A stretch of DNA of 64,000 nucleotides from Halorientalis marina (lineage in GTDB: Archaea > Halobacteriota > Halobacteria > Halobacteriales > Haloarculaceae). The notes beneath the pieces are model-generated. The model worked only from the letters and a program-made list of their open reading frames with translations. It was not told the origin of the DNA and ran no database searches. The stretch covers positions 248,001 through 312,000 of the forward strand of contig NZ_CP095487.1 in assembly GCF_023028345.1 (NCBI RefSeq), in the 5' to 3' direction. Below, one piece after another: positions 42,491-51,324 of the stretch; position 1 is the stretch's first letter, and each line of letters starts with the position of its first letter. The translations under genes were made by a program, and so were the position numbers.

Positions 42491-42602
42491 TTTTTCCAGG
42501 AGGGGGTGCGCGTCGCGCACCCCCTCCTGCAAAAACTTGGGGAAAAACTGCCGAGACCTCACTCCGTTCGGTCTCGGTGAACCGGCGCGCAGGGCGCGCC
42601 GG
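42491..42602. terminator. three consecutive hairpins between convergent thiolase and ZIP genes
   Basis: A perfect 15-bp stem with 3-nt loop (42497-42511/42515-42529), flanked by TTTTT and AAAAA that extend the pairing; an 8-bp stem CCGAGACC/GGTCTCGG (42551-42577); and a perfect 9-bp stem CCGGCGCGC/GCGCGCCGG with a 3-nt loop (42582-42602). Placed between convergent genes, they are likely bidirectional transcription barriers, or a cluster of palindromic elements. Confidence 0.65.
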
Positions 42603-42622
42603 ATGCTCGCTCCGCCGACCGC

Positions 42623-43459
42623 TCACCCCAGACTCACGTCGAGATACAGCATGACGATGGCGCCGGCCATCAGCCCCAGCGTCGCGACGCGCTCGTACCC
42701 GCGGGTGTGGGTCTCGGGGATGATCTCGTCGGAGATGACGAAGAGCATCGCGCCGGCGGCAAAGCCCATAGCGTAGGGGAGGAGCGGACGGAAGAACTGG
42801 ACGGCGAGCGCGCCGGCGACGGCGACGGGAATCTCGACGACCCCGGAGCGGACGCCGGCGAAGGTGGCGTAGGCCCGGCGGTCGAGCCCGGCGTTGACCG
42901 CTGCGACCGACACCGCCAAGCCTTCGGGGATGTTCTGGATGCCGATGGCGAGCATCAGCGCGATGCCCCCGGCGGTGTCGCCCGAGCCGAAGCCGACGCC
43001 GACCGCCAGCCCCTCGGGGATGTTGTGCAGCGTGATGGCGAGGACGAACAGAACGACCGGGGCGAGCCGCTCGTTGTCGAGCGCGGCGATGCCCTCGCCG
43101 GGATTGGCCGCGTCCGTCCGTCTGCTCCCCGTCAGGAGATAGTGGGCGTGGGGGACGATCCCGTCGGCCTGGTCGAGAAAGAGCGCGCCGAGGGCGACGC
43201 CCGTGAGGACGGGAATCGGGTTCCCGTCGGAGTACTGCTCGATCCCGGGGACGATGAGGCTGGTAAAGGCCGCCGCGAGCATCACGCCGGCGGCGAAGCC
43301 CAGCGCCGCGTCCAGCGCCCGCTCGGAGGGGTTCCGCCAGACAAGCACCAGCGACGCCCCGACGAGGTTCAGGGTGGCGATGACGATACCGCCCGCCAGC
43401 CCCTGCAGGACGGGGTCGGTCCCGACGACGCGGACGAACGCGTCGACTAGGGCAGCCAT
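42623..43459 (-). CDS. ZIP family metal transporter
   Basis: 278 residues, about eight hydrophobic helices. The metal-pathway motifs are HNIPEGLAVGVGF near residue 145 and QNIPEGLAVSVAA near 175. It imports or moves divalent metals such as zinc or iron across the membrane. The His-rich loop is short (PHAHYLL). Confidence 0.93.
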   Translation of the reverse strand: MAALVDAFVRVVGTDPVLQGLAGGIVIATLNLVGASLVLVWRNPSERALDAALGFAAGVMLAAAFTSLIVPGIEQYSDGNPIPVLTGVALGALFLDQADGIVPHAHYLLTGSRRTDAANPGEGIAALDNERLAPVVLFVLAITLHNIPEGLAVGVGFGSGDTAGGIALMLAIGIQNIPEGLAVSVAAVNAGLDRRAYATFAGVRSGVVEIPVAVAGALAVQFFRPLLPYAMGFAAGAMLFVISDEIIPETHTRGYERVATLGLMAGAIVMLYLDVSLG

Positions 43460-43520
43460 GCTCCCGCTTCCACGGAGAGGATGAAATAGTTACCGTCGGA
43501 CGCGGCGAGGCGTGGACAGG

Positions 43521-43596
43521 GTCAGCCGCCCGCGAGACTGTCAGCCGCCCGCGAGACTGTCAGCCGCCCGCGGGACTGTCAGTCGTCCGCGAGACC
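43521..43596. repeat. four tandem 19-bp repeats at the end of the UDG gene
   Basis: Unit GTCAGCCGCCCGCGAGACT, copies at 43521-43539, 43540-43558, 43559-43577 and 43578-43596 (the last two diverged). The fourth copy encodes the final codons of the glycosylase gene; the others lie downstream of its stop, so the gene's 3' end has been multiplied. Confidence 0.85.
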
Positions 43597-44250
43597 GGCC
43601 AGCGTCTCCCGGATCGCCGCGACGTAGCTCTCGCGGGTGTGGTCCAGCCGCGAGAGCCACACCTCCTGATAGCTCGGATGGAGCACCGGGAGGACCGTCG
43701 TGTCGAGGTCGGGACAGGGCACAGGCTCCAGTACCGCGTCGAGGAAGCCGTCGAGGTCACGGTCCGCGGCGGCCAGCACGGATTTCGTGGCGTGTTTGCC
43801 GGTCGTGACGACCGCTGCCGGCTCGACCTGCTCGATCTCGGTCAGCAGAAACGGCCGGCAGTTCGCGCGCTCGGCGGCGGTCGGTTCGCGGTTCGCGGGC
43901 GGTCCGTCCCCGGAGTCCGTGTCGCCCTCGCCCTCGTCTTCGGCGGCCGGGAAGCACTTGACCGCGTTCGTGAAGTAACAGTCCCCCTGGTCGTAGCCGG
44001 CGTCGGCCAGCAGTTCGCGGATTCGACGGCCGGAGTGCCGTGAGGTGTAGGCCAGCCCGGTCCAGTTGCCGCCGCGCCAGCGGTCGGCCTCGGGGTCACC
44101 GTAGCCGGGCGCCTCGCCGACGACGACGAGGGCAGCGTCGAGCGAACCGTTGCCCCACGAGATACACTCCCGCCCCTCCACGAGTGCGGGGCACTTCAGG
44201 CAGTCGCCGGCCAGCCGATTCCGCGTCGTCGGGTCCGGGAACTCCGGCAT
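43579..44250 (-). CDS. uracil-DNA glycosylase superfamily protein (family 4/5-like)
   Basis: 223 residues. CLKCPALVEGRECISWGNG, VVVGEAPGYGDPE (the GExPG uracil-site motif), TNAVKCFPA and a later Cys in NCRPFL supply the Cys residues of a [4Fe-4S] cluster typical of family 4/5. LHPSYQEV is the second active-site motif. It removes uracil from deaminated DNA. An acidic insertion lies near residues 103-118. Confidence 0.88.
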   Translation of the reverse strand: MPEFPDPTTRNRLAGDCLKCPALVEGRECISWGNGSLDAALVVVGEAPGYGDPEADRWRGGNWTGLAYTSRHSGRRIRELLADAGYDQGDCYFTNAVKCFPAAEDEGEGDTDSGDGPPANREPTAAERANCRPFLLTEIEQVEPAAVVTTGKHATKSVLAAADRDLDGFLDAVLEPVPCPDLDTTVLPVLHPSYQEVWLSRLDHTRESYVAAIRETLAGLADD

Positions 44251-44352
44251 CGCTTTTGACTGTGTGTGGTCGCGGATTGAAACTGACGGCCGCGGCGAGA
44301 CTGCCGGCCCCGCGACCGATTCTCATTTAATCCCGGCGGCGGATGCAAACGT

Positions 44353-47300
44353 ATGAGCAGGTTCGAGCCGGTGGACGACCAGTACGATCCCCACGAGGTC
44401 GAAAAGCGGGTCTTCGACTACTGGGACGCGGTCGACGCCTACGAACAGACGAAAGAACACCGGGCGGACGGCGAGACCTACTTCTTCGTCGACGGGCCGC
44501 CGTACACCTCCGGGTCTGCCCACATGGGCACCACCTGGAACAAGTCGATCAAGGACGTCTACATCCGCTATCTCCGCATGCAGGGGTACGACGTGACCGA
44601 CCGCCCCGGCTACGACATGCACGGGCTCCCCATCGAGACCAAAGTCGAGGAGAAACTCGGCTTCGAGAACAAGAAAGACATCGAGGAGTTCGGGGAGCAG
44701 AACTTCATCGACGAGTGCAAGGAGTTCGCCGAGGAACAGCTCCAGGGCCTGCAGGACGACTTCAAGTCCTTCGGCGTCTGGATGGACTGGGACGACCCCT
44801 ACAAGACGGTCGACCCCGAGTACATGGAGGCCGCCTGGTGGGGTTTCGAGCAGGCCCACGAGCGCGACCTCGTCGAGCAGGGCAAACGCTCCATCAACCA
44901 GTGTCCCCGGTGTGAGACCGCCATCGCCAACAACGAGGTCGAGTACCACCAGGTCGGCAAGCCGTCGATCTACGTGAAGTTCCCGTTGGAGGACCGCGAC
45001 GGCTCGCTCGTCATCTGGACGACGACGCCCTGGACCATCGTCGCCAACACCTTCGTCGCGGTCGACGGCGACCTGACGTACCAGGCCGTCGAGGCAGAGA
45101 CGGACGGCGAGACCGAGACGCTCTACGTCGCCGCGGACTGTGTCGAGGAGGTCCTGAAGGCCGGCCGCTACGAGGACTACGAGGTCGTCGAGGAGCTCTC
45201 GGGGGAGGAGATGGTCGGCTGGGAGTACGACCACCCGCTGGCCGAGCAGGTGCCCGACCACGCACAGGCCGAGGGCTCGGGACAGGTCTACACCGCCGAC
45301 TACGTGGAAGCGGACCGCACCGGCCTGGTCCACTCCGCGCCCGGCCACGGTGAGGAGGACTTCGAGCGCGGGCAGGAACTCGACCTCGAAGTGTTCTGTC
45401 CGGTCGGGAGCGACGGCGTCTACGACGAGTCGGCGGGGAAGTACGCCGGGACCTTCGTCCGGGACGCCAACGACGACATCATCGCCGACCTCGACGACAG
45501 TGACTTCCTGCTGGCGAGCGAGGAGGGCCACTCCGTCCGCGAGGGACAGTGCTGGCGGTGTGACACCGACATCGTCCGCCTCGTCACCGACCAGTGGTTC
45601 ATCACGGTCTCGGACATCAAAGACGACCTGCTCGACAACATCGAGGACAGCGAGTGGTACCCACAGAGCGCCCGGGACAACCGCTTCCGGGACTTCGTCG
45701 AGGATTCGCCGGACTGGAACGTCTCCCGCCAGCGCTACTGGGGCATTCCGATCCCGATCTGGACTCCAGAGGACTGGGACGGGACGATGGAGGACGCCGT
45801 CGTCGTCGGCACCCGGGAGGAGTTGGCCGAGCGGGTCGATCAGGACGTCGACCCCGACGCCGTCGACCTCCACAAGGGGACCGTCGACGACCTCACCATC
45901 ACGGAGGACGGGACGACCTACACCCGCGTCGACGACGTGTTCGACGTGTGGCTGGACTCCTCGGTGGCGACGTGGGGGACCATCGGCTACCCGAGCTCGA
46001 CCGAGGACTTCGAGGAACTGTGGCCCGCGGACCTCATCATCGAGGCCCACGACCAGACGCGGGGCTGGTTCTGGTCGCAACTCGGGATGGGCACGGCCGC
46101 GCTGGGCGAGGTGCCCTACGAGCAGGTCGTGATGCACGGCTGGGCGCTCGACTCCGACGGCCGGAAGATGTCCAAGTCCATCGGGAACGTCGTCGAACCG
46201 GGCGAGGCCATCGACCGCCACGGCCGGGACCCGATGCGGCTGTTCCTGCTCTCCCAGACGGCCCAGGAGGACGACATGAAGTTCTCCTGGGACGAGATGG
46301 CCGAGATGCAGCGGCGGCTGAACATCCTCTGGAACGTGTTCCGGTTCCCGCTGCCGTACATGCGGATGGACGAGTTCGACCCCGAGGCCGCCGACCTCGC
46401 GGACGCCGAGACGGAGCTGGCGGACGAGTGGATCCTCTCGCGGCTCCAGTCCGTCGCGGCGACGACGACCGAGCACTTCGAGGCCTTCGAGCAGGACAAG
46501 GCCCTCGACGCGCTGCTCGATTTCGTCGTCGAGGACGTCTCCCGCTTCTACGTGCAGGTCGTCCGCGAGCGGATGTGGGAGGAGGCCGACTCGCCTTCGA
46601 AGGACGCGGCCTACGCGACGCTGTACCGGGTGCTCACCGAGACGGTTGCCCTGCTCGCGCCCTACGCGCCCTTCGTCGCCGAGGAGATCTACGGGACGCT
46701 GACGGGCGAGGCCGGCCACGACACGGTCCACATGTGTGACTGGCCGACCGTCGACGAGTCCTGGCACGACCCCGACCTGGAGGAGGAGATCGAGGTCGTC
46801 CGGGCCGTCGAGGAGGCGGGGTCGAACGCCCGCCAGCAGGCCGAACGGAGCCTGCGCTGGCCGGTCACGCGCGTCGTCGTCGCCGCCGACGATGCCGCGG
46901 CCGCCGAGGCGGTCGACGCCCAGCGTGCCCTGCTCCGGGATCGCCTGAACGCCCGCGAGATCGAACTCGTCGACCCCGACGCGGACTGGGAGGAACTCGC
47001 CTACGCCGCGGAGGCGGACATGAGCCTCCTGGGACCGGAGTTCGGCGAGGACGCCGGCCGCGTGATGGGCGCGCTGAACGACGCTAGCGTCGACGAACCG
47101 ACCATCGAGGCACTGGAGACGGCGGTCGCGGACGCCACCGGCATCGACGCGGACCTCACCGAGGAGATGGTGGAGTTCGTCACCCGGACGCCGGAGGGCG
47201 TGACGGGGACGGCCTTCGATATCGACGGCGAGGAACTGGGCGTCGTCTACGTCGACACGGCGCTGACCGAGGACATCGAGAGCGAGGGCTACGCCCGCGA

Positions 47301-47553
47301 GGTCATCCGCCGCGTCCAGGAGATGCGCAAGGACCTCGATCTGGACATCGAGGAGCGCATCCGCGTCGACCTCGACATCGGCGACGACCGCGTTGCCGAC
47401 CTCGTCCGCGAGCGCGAGGCCCTCATCGCAGAGGAGGTCCGCGCCGACGAGTTCGGGACCGTCGAGGACGGTCACCGTGAGGAGTGGGACGTGGACGGCA
47501 TCGAGATGACCATCGCCGTCGAACCGCTGGCGACGCCGGAACCGTCGGACTGA
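44353..47553 (+). CDS. ileS: isoleucyl-tRNA synthetase
   Basis: 1066 residues. Class I signature HMGT (near 57) and KMSKS (near 605), the CP1 editing domain between them, and the anticodon-binding C-terminus. GPPYTSGSAHMGTTWNKSIKD and YDMHGLPIETKVEEKLG are diagnostic for IleRS. It charges tRNA-Ile in the cytoplasm. The last 32 bp of the gene region are duplicated 129 bp downstream. Confidence 0.97.
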   Translation: MSRFEPVDDQYDPHEVEKRVFDYWDAVDAYEQTKEHRADGETYFFVDGPPYTSGSAHMGTTWNKSIKDVYIRYLRMQGYDVTDRPGYDMHGLPIETKVEEKLGFENKKDIEEFGEQNFIDECKEFAEEQLQGLQDDFKSFGVWMDWDDPYKTVDPEYMEAAWWGFEQAHERDLVEQGKRSINQCPRCETAIANNEVEYHQVGKPSIYVKFPLEDRDGSLVIWTTTPWTIVANTFVAVDGDLTYQAVEAETDGETETLYVAADCVEEVLKAGRYEDYEVVEELSGEEMVGWEYDHPLAEQVPDHAQAEGSGQVYTADYVEADRTGLVHSAPGHGEEDFERGQELDLEVFCPVGSDGVYDESAGKYAGTFVRDANDDIIADLDDSDFLLASEEGHSVREGQCWRCDTDIVRLVTDQWFITVSDIKDDLLDNIEDSEWYPQSARDNRFRDFVEDSPDWNVSRQRYWGIPIPIWTPEDWDGTMEDAVVVGTREELAERVDQDVDPDAVDLHKGTVDDLTITEDGTTYTRVDDVFDVWLDSSVATWGTIGYPSSTEDFEELWPADLIIEAHDQTRGWFWSQLGMGTAALGEVPYEQVVMHGWALDSDGRKMSKSIGNVVEPGEAIDRHGRDPMRLFLLSQTAQEDDMKFSWDEMAEMQRRLNILWNVFRFPLPYMRMDEFDPEAADLADAETELADEWILSRLQSVAATTTEHFEAFEQDKALDALLDFVVEDVSRFYVQVVRERMWEEADSPSKDAAYATLYRVLTETVALLAPYAPFVAEEIYGTLTGEAGHDTVHMCDWPTVDESWHDPDLEEEIEVVRAVEEAGSNARQQAERSLRWPVTRVVVAADDAAAAEAVDAQRALLRDRLNAREIELVDPDADWEELAYAAEADMSLLGPEFGEDAGRVMGALNDASVDEPTIEALETAVADATGIDADLTEEMVEFVTRTPEGVTGTAFDIDGEELGVVYVDTALTEDIESEGYAREVIRRVQEMRKDLDLDIEERIRVDLDIGDDRVADLVREREALIAEEVRADEFGTVEDGHREEWDVDGIEMTIAVEPLATPEPSD

Positions 47554-47683
47554 GGGCCGCGACCTCGCGGTGCTCGGTCGCGGCTTTTTTCGCCCACGTT
47601 TTTGCGCGAGTGGTGGCCGGCGGCCACCCGAGCGGAAAAAGGTGGCGTGGGACCGCTGGCGACGCCGGAACCGTCGGACTGAG
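47523..47683. repeat. 32-bp direct repeat of the ileS 3' end
   Basis: Bases 47523-47554 (last codons and stop of ileS) recur identically at 47652-47683, period 129 bp. Exact identity over coding-derived bases in an otherwise non-coding stretch shows a duplication. Confidence 0.9.
47557..47590 (+). terminator. intrinsic-type terminator after ileS
   Basis: CCGCGACC (47557-47564) pairs with GGTCGCGG (47576-47583), followed by CTTTTTT. It starts 3 nt after the ileS stop. Confidence 0.75.
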
Positions 47684-47896
47684 AACGCCCGATATATTGG
47701 GCCAGTGATGATTTTTGCGGTCGGTTTCACTTGCTGTCTCCTGTCCGATACCGCTCGATTTCCACCGACGAACTGTAAAATAGCCGGATTTTCACGGTAG
47801 TTTATAAACTGTTTGTTGGTTGCTTCGAATCGTATGAAAAATAATAATATAAAGCTAGAGAAAAATTACATTTGCCCCCTCGTTGCATGTGGTCGT
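47591..47896. other. non-coding gap, A/T-rich from about 47700
   Basis: Holds the second ileS 3'-end copy and then an A/T-rich stretch (47695-47880), unusual for this genome. GTTTATAAAC (47800-47809) is an ideal TATA element about 25-34 nt before the ATG at 47834. I see no separate gene. Confidence 0.6.
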
Positions 47897-48829
47897 GTGA
47901 CACGAGATAGTCACACACATGGGGACGAGAGTGAGCGGACAGGGGCACTGAACAGGCGGCGGTTCCTGCGGGGTGCGACGGTCGCGGCGGCCGGCGTCGC
48001 GGGGCTGACGGCGGCGACGGGGACGGCGGCGGCCGGGTCGTCGGCGGAGAACGCCGACGCGCCGGGGGACTACCCGCGCGTGACGACCCGCGACCACTTC
48101 GACGACGACGCGGATCTCATCAACGGGGAGACGGGCTTTTCCTACCAGTTGGGGGGTGACACCTCGGCGCTCGGTGACGAGACGTTGACGCTGTTCGTCC
48201 ACGGCTGGCAGAACAGCGAGGAAGACGCGATGGACAGCGCCTACGAGTGCCAGCTCGCACTGGAGGAGAACGGGTACGGCGCCGACGCGGCCGCCTACTC
48301 CTGGGATTCGGACGTGGGTGACAGCCTCGACCTGGGCTGGGCCGACGCGAAGGAGATCGCCGAGAAGAACGGGCCGAAACTGGCGAACTTCGTCACCGAC
48401 TGGAACGCAGAGACGGGCCAGGACGTTCGGCTGATCTGTCACTCCCTGGGGGCCCGCGTGGCCGTCTTCGCGCTGGAATCGCTCGAAGACGACTTCGGCG
48501 CGAGCGACGCCGTGGCCTCGGTGACGCTGGTCGGCGGCGCGGTCGCGGACGACGCCGTCTCGCTCGACGCGGGCTGGTTCGACAGCGAGTACGGCGACCA
48601 CATCGAGTACGCCACCGAGCAGTGCGACAACTTCCACGACGACGACGATCCGATCCTCGAGTACGTCTTCGAGACCCGCGAGTTCGAGGACGCGGCCGGC
48701 GAGAAGGGCTGTGCCGGTCCCGAACCGAACAACTACACGGACTTCGACGTCACCGACGAGGTCGACGCCCACGGCGACTACTACAAGCGCGACGTGGGCA
48801 TCGTCGACCGGATCGTCGCGCAGTGGTAA
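47897..48829 (+). CDS. Tat-exported alpha/beta hydrolase
   Basis: 310 residues from GTG 47897. A twin-arginine signal [24 protein letters not shown] is followed by an alpha/beta-hydrolase domain with LFVHGWQ (oxyanion region) and the nucleophile elbow ICHSLGAR (near residue 181; Gly of GxSxG replaced by Cys). Probably a secreted esterase or lipase of unknown substrate. An in-frame ATG at 47834, preceded by an ideal TATA element, would add 21 residues of A/T-rich, Asn/Lys-rich sequence; that segment may be the mRNA leader or a real extension. Confidence 0.75.
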   Translation: MTRDSHTHGDESERTGALNRRRFLRGATVAAAGVAGLTAATGTAAAGSSAENADAPGDYPRVTTRDHFDDDADLINGETGFSYQLGGDTSALGDETLTLFVHGWQNSEEDAMDSAYECQLALEENGYGADAAAYSWDSDVGDSLDLGWADAKEIAEKNGPKLANFVTDWNAETGQDVRLICHSLGARVAVFALESLEDDFGASDAVASVTLVGGAVADDAVSLDAGWFDSEYGDHIEYATEQCDNFHDDDDPILEYVFETREFEDAAGEKGCAGPEPNNYTDFDVTDEVDAHGDYYKRDVGIVDRIVAQW

Positions 48830-48985
48830 GCCGACCGCCGCGAATTTTTTATCGTCGCTCGAACCGACGAGAGACGGGCCAGCGCGGGCGCTGACTTTCT
48901 CGAACTGCCGAAACGAAACCGGGAGCGAGCACTCAGTCCCTCCAGCCGGATATGGGCTGTATGCCGACCGTCGGGCCGACTTCCG

Positions 48986-49414
48986 CTAGGTCCCCGACGC
49001 CCCGGCCCACACGACGCGCGTGAGTAGCAGGTAGACGACCGGGTAGGAGACGGCGACGAGGGCCGGCTGGGCCAGCCCCGGACGGAGGCCCCCACTCGCG
49101 AACGCGCTCGACAGCAGGACCAGTCCGAACTGTGTCAGGCCGACCGCGAGGACGAAATCGGCCAGCCGGCTCACCGACCAGCCCTGCCCGAGGTACGCCC
49201 GGGTCGCCGGCGCCGCGAGCAGGGCCGTCCCGCCGACGATGACCGCCAGCACCGCCGCCGACGGCGACGTGACGGCCAGCGCGACCACGGCGGCCGGCTG
49301 TCCGATCACCACGAGAAAGGCCACGAACGCCAGCACGGACGCTCGCCGGGGGCGCCACGCCGCGCGTTCCGGGGTGGTCGCCGCCACGCCCGCGTCCCCG
49401 TCCGCGTCGGCCAT
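48986..49414 (-). CDS. hypothetical four-helix membrane protein
   Basis: 142 residues. An acidic 22-residue head, then four hydrophobic helices near 26-46, 49-70, 80-108 and 115-137. No family recognised. The ATG at 49414 gives a head typical of haloarchaeal membrane proteins. It lies directly downstream of prs on the same strand (52-nt gap). Confidence 0.6.
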   Translation of the reverse strand: MADADGDAGVAATTPERAAWRPRRASVLAFVAFLVVIGQPAAVVALAVTSPSAAVLAVIVGGTALLAAPATRAYLGQGWSVSRLADFVLAVGLTQFGLVLLSSAFASGGLRPGLAQPALVAVSYPVVYLLLTRVVWAGASGT

Positions 49415-49466
49415 GCCGAACACCTTCGAAGTATGCGAACTTATAACATGGGCCTGCGTGCGCGCC

Positions 49467-50315
49467 TCAGAGCGCGTCGGCGACGGCCGGTGCCGCGGAG
49501 ACGGCGCTGACCGAGCGCTCGATGGTGTCGGTGCCGTAGACGGCTTCGACGCCCGCGCGAGCGAGTTTCGTGACGGCGTTGTTCGCAAGCAGGGGGTGAA
49601 CACAGGTGACGAACACGCGGGCCGCGCCCTGGTCGTCGAGAACACTCACGGCCTCGGACATGGTCGACCCGGTGGCGATGATGTCGTCGACCAGCACGGC
49701 GTCGCGGCCGTCGACGGCCACGTCGTGCGGCTCGATCTCGACCTCGGAGCCGGAGAGTCGCGTCTTCTCGAAGTAGTCCGTCGTCCCGCGGTCGTAGGCG
49801 TCGGCCACGGTCTCGGCCAGCACGACCGCGCCCTCGTCGGGCGAGAGGAACACGGGTTCGGTCAGGTCACTCGGGAGCGGGTTCGCGAGTCGCCCGGCGG
49901 CTTCGACCGCCCTCGCCTCGACGTCGAAGTAGTCGAGGACGGCCGTCTCGTGGGGGTCGACCGTCACGACGCGGTCGGTCCCGGTGCTGATGGCGCGTGC
50001 GACCGCCCGCGCGGAGACGGGCTGGCCCGGCTCGAAGGCCTCGTCCTGGCGGCCGTAGCCCATGTAGGGGAGGACGGTCGTCACCGTCTCGGCGCCGGCC
50101 TCGCGGGCGGCGTCCTGGAGCTGGAGCAGTTCGACGTGGGCGTCGCTCGACACCGTGGACGCGACGACGACCGCCTCGTTCCCCTCCAGATAGGGTACCT
50201 GTGCCATCAACTCCCCGTCCGGGAAGCGGTCGAACGCCACGGGCGCGAGGTCGTGGTCCGTCTCGGCCGCGAGCTCGGCCGCGAGTGCCTGTGACGTGGA
50301 CCCGCTGACGATCAT
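49467..50315 (-). CDS. prs: ribose-phosphate diphosphokinase
   Basis: 282 residues. PRPP-binding motif VLVDDIIATGSTM near residue 208, the FPDGE segment near residue 30 and the flexible-loop region YGRQDEAF near 85. Makes PRPP from ribose 5-phosphate and ATP for nucleotide, His and Trp synthesis; the short archaeal form. TTTAG about 25 nt before the ATG could be the TATA element. Confidence 0.95.
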   Translation of the reverse strand: MIVSGSTSQALAAELAAETDHDLAPVAFDRFPDGELMAQVPYLEGNEAVVVASTVSSDAHVELLQLQDAAREAGAETVTTVLPYMGYGRQDEAFEPGQPVSARAVARAISTGTDRVVTVDPHETAVLDYFDVEARAVEAAGRLANPLPSDLTEPVFLSPDEGAVVLAETVADAYDRGTTDYFEKTRLSGSEVEIEPHDVAVDGRDAVLVDDIIATGSTMSEAVSVLDDQGAARVFVTCVHPLLANNAVTKLARAGVEAVYGTDTIERSVSAVSAAPAVADAL

Positions 50316-50362
50316 ATCTCACCCCTCTCCATCCTTGCTAAACCCCTTTTCGATGTGGTAGC

Positions 50363-51181
50363 TCAGGGGGCAACGGCGAGCGCGGTCGCGCCGGCCAGGC
50401 CCAGCGCCCGGTCGCGCCAGCCGTCGCCGGCGTCGACGAGGACGCGCCCCCCTCCGGTCACCGCGTACACGCCCCGTTCCCCGCCGTCGTCCGCCCCGCT
50501 CGCCGGCTCCCCGTGGGCCACCGCCACGACCGGTTCCTCGGTCGGGAGGGCACAGGCCGTCCAGCCGTCGTCCGTCCGCTCGAACAGGCCCGCCTCGCCC
50601 GCTGCGTGGCCGCGATCGGGCGCGCTCGCGACGGCCACGAACGCCCCCTCGCGCCCTTCCGCCCAGCCCGGCCCGAGGTAGTAGAGCCCGTCGTCGGTCG
50701 CGGCCAGCGGCGTCCCGCCGGTCGCCACGTCCCGCACGTCCGCGAGTCCGACGTGCGCGAGGCCGTCGTCGACGCGGTAGACCCCGTCGGCGGCGCCCAC
50801 GAGGTCGCCGTCGATGGCGCGTACGTCCGCGATCTCGCCGACGCGGTGCCACGCCTCGCCGCCGCGGCGTGCCACCCGCCCGTCCGGACCGGCCGCGAGA
50901 AGGGTCTCGTCGTCGAACCCCACGGCGACCGCGGGGCCGAACCCCGTGCCGGCGTAGCCACCGTCGTCGCTGACCAGCACGTCCGCGTCGGTCGCGACCG
51001 CCAGCCGGTTCGGCCCGGCCGCCAGGTCCCGGGCGGTACAGCGGTGGGCCAGCGAGAACTCGCCCACGATGTCGTCGGAGACGGCGACGACCGCGACGCC
51101 GAGGTCGGCGGCGACGTACAGCTCCGTCGTCCCGGTCTTTTCCCCGTAGACCCGTTTCTCGTCGATGCTGATGTCGGCCAT
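50363..51181 (-). CDS. HVO_0234-type beta-propeller protein
   Basis: A 272-residue soluble protein beginning MADISIDEKRVYG, with repeated strand patterns (LAVATDADVLVSDDGGYAG, LLAAGPDGRVARRGG, VYRVDDGLAHVGLADV, YYLGPGW) typical of a beta-propeller. No catalytic residues recognised. The family label follows Haloferax annotation from memory. It sits upstream of prs, 47 nt away. Confidence 0.75.
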   Translation of the reverse strand: MADISIDEKRVYGEKTGTTELYVAADLGVAVVAVSDDIVGEFSLAHRCTARDLAAGPNRLAVATDADVLVSDDGGYAGTGFGPAVAVGFDDETLLAAGPDGRVARRGGEAWHRVGEIADVRAIDGDLVGAADGVYRVDDGLAHVGLADVRDVATGGTPLAATDDGLYYLGPGWAEGREGAFVAVASAPDRGHAAGEAGLFERTDDGWTACALPTEEPVVAVAHGEPASGADDGGERGVYAVTGGGRVLVDAGDGWRDRALGLAGATALAVAP

Positions 51182-51324
51182 ACCCGAGGCCAGCAGCGGC
51201 GAGGCCGAAAGCCTACCGGCTCGCCGGCTGACCGGGGGCAGGCCGACGAACGGGCCGGTGACGCCGCTCTCAACGCTGATACCTGGCCCACAACGGTCTT
51301 TAGGCTTCTTGGCAGTGGTGGGGT

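Noticed and set aside
43521..43596. Tandem repeats considered as a CRISPR array
   Set aside because: Units are contiguous with no spacers and derive from the adjacent gene end.
44323..47730. A 1135-codon frame antisense to ileS
   Set aside because: A mirror frame of IleRS codons with no domain pattern; the sense strand has HMGT and KMSKS.
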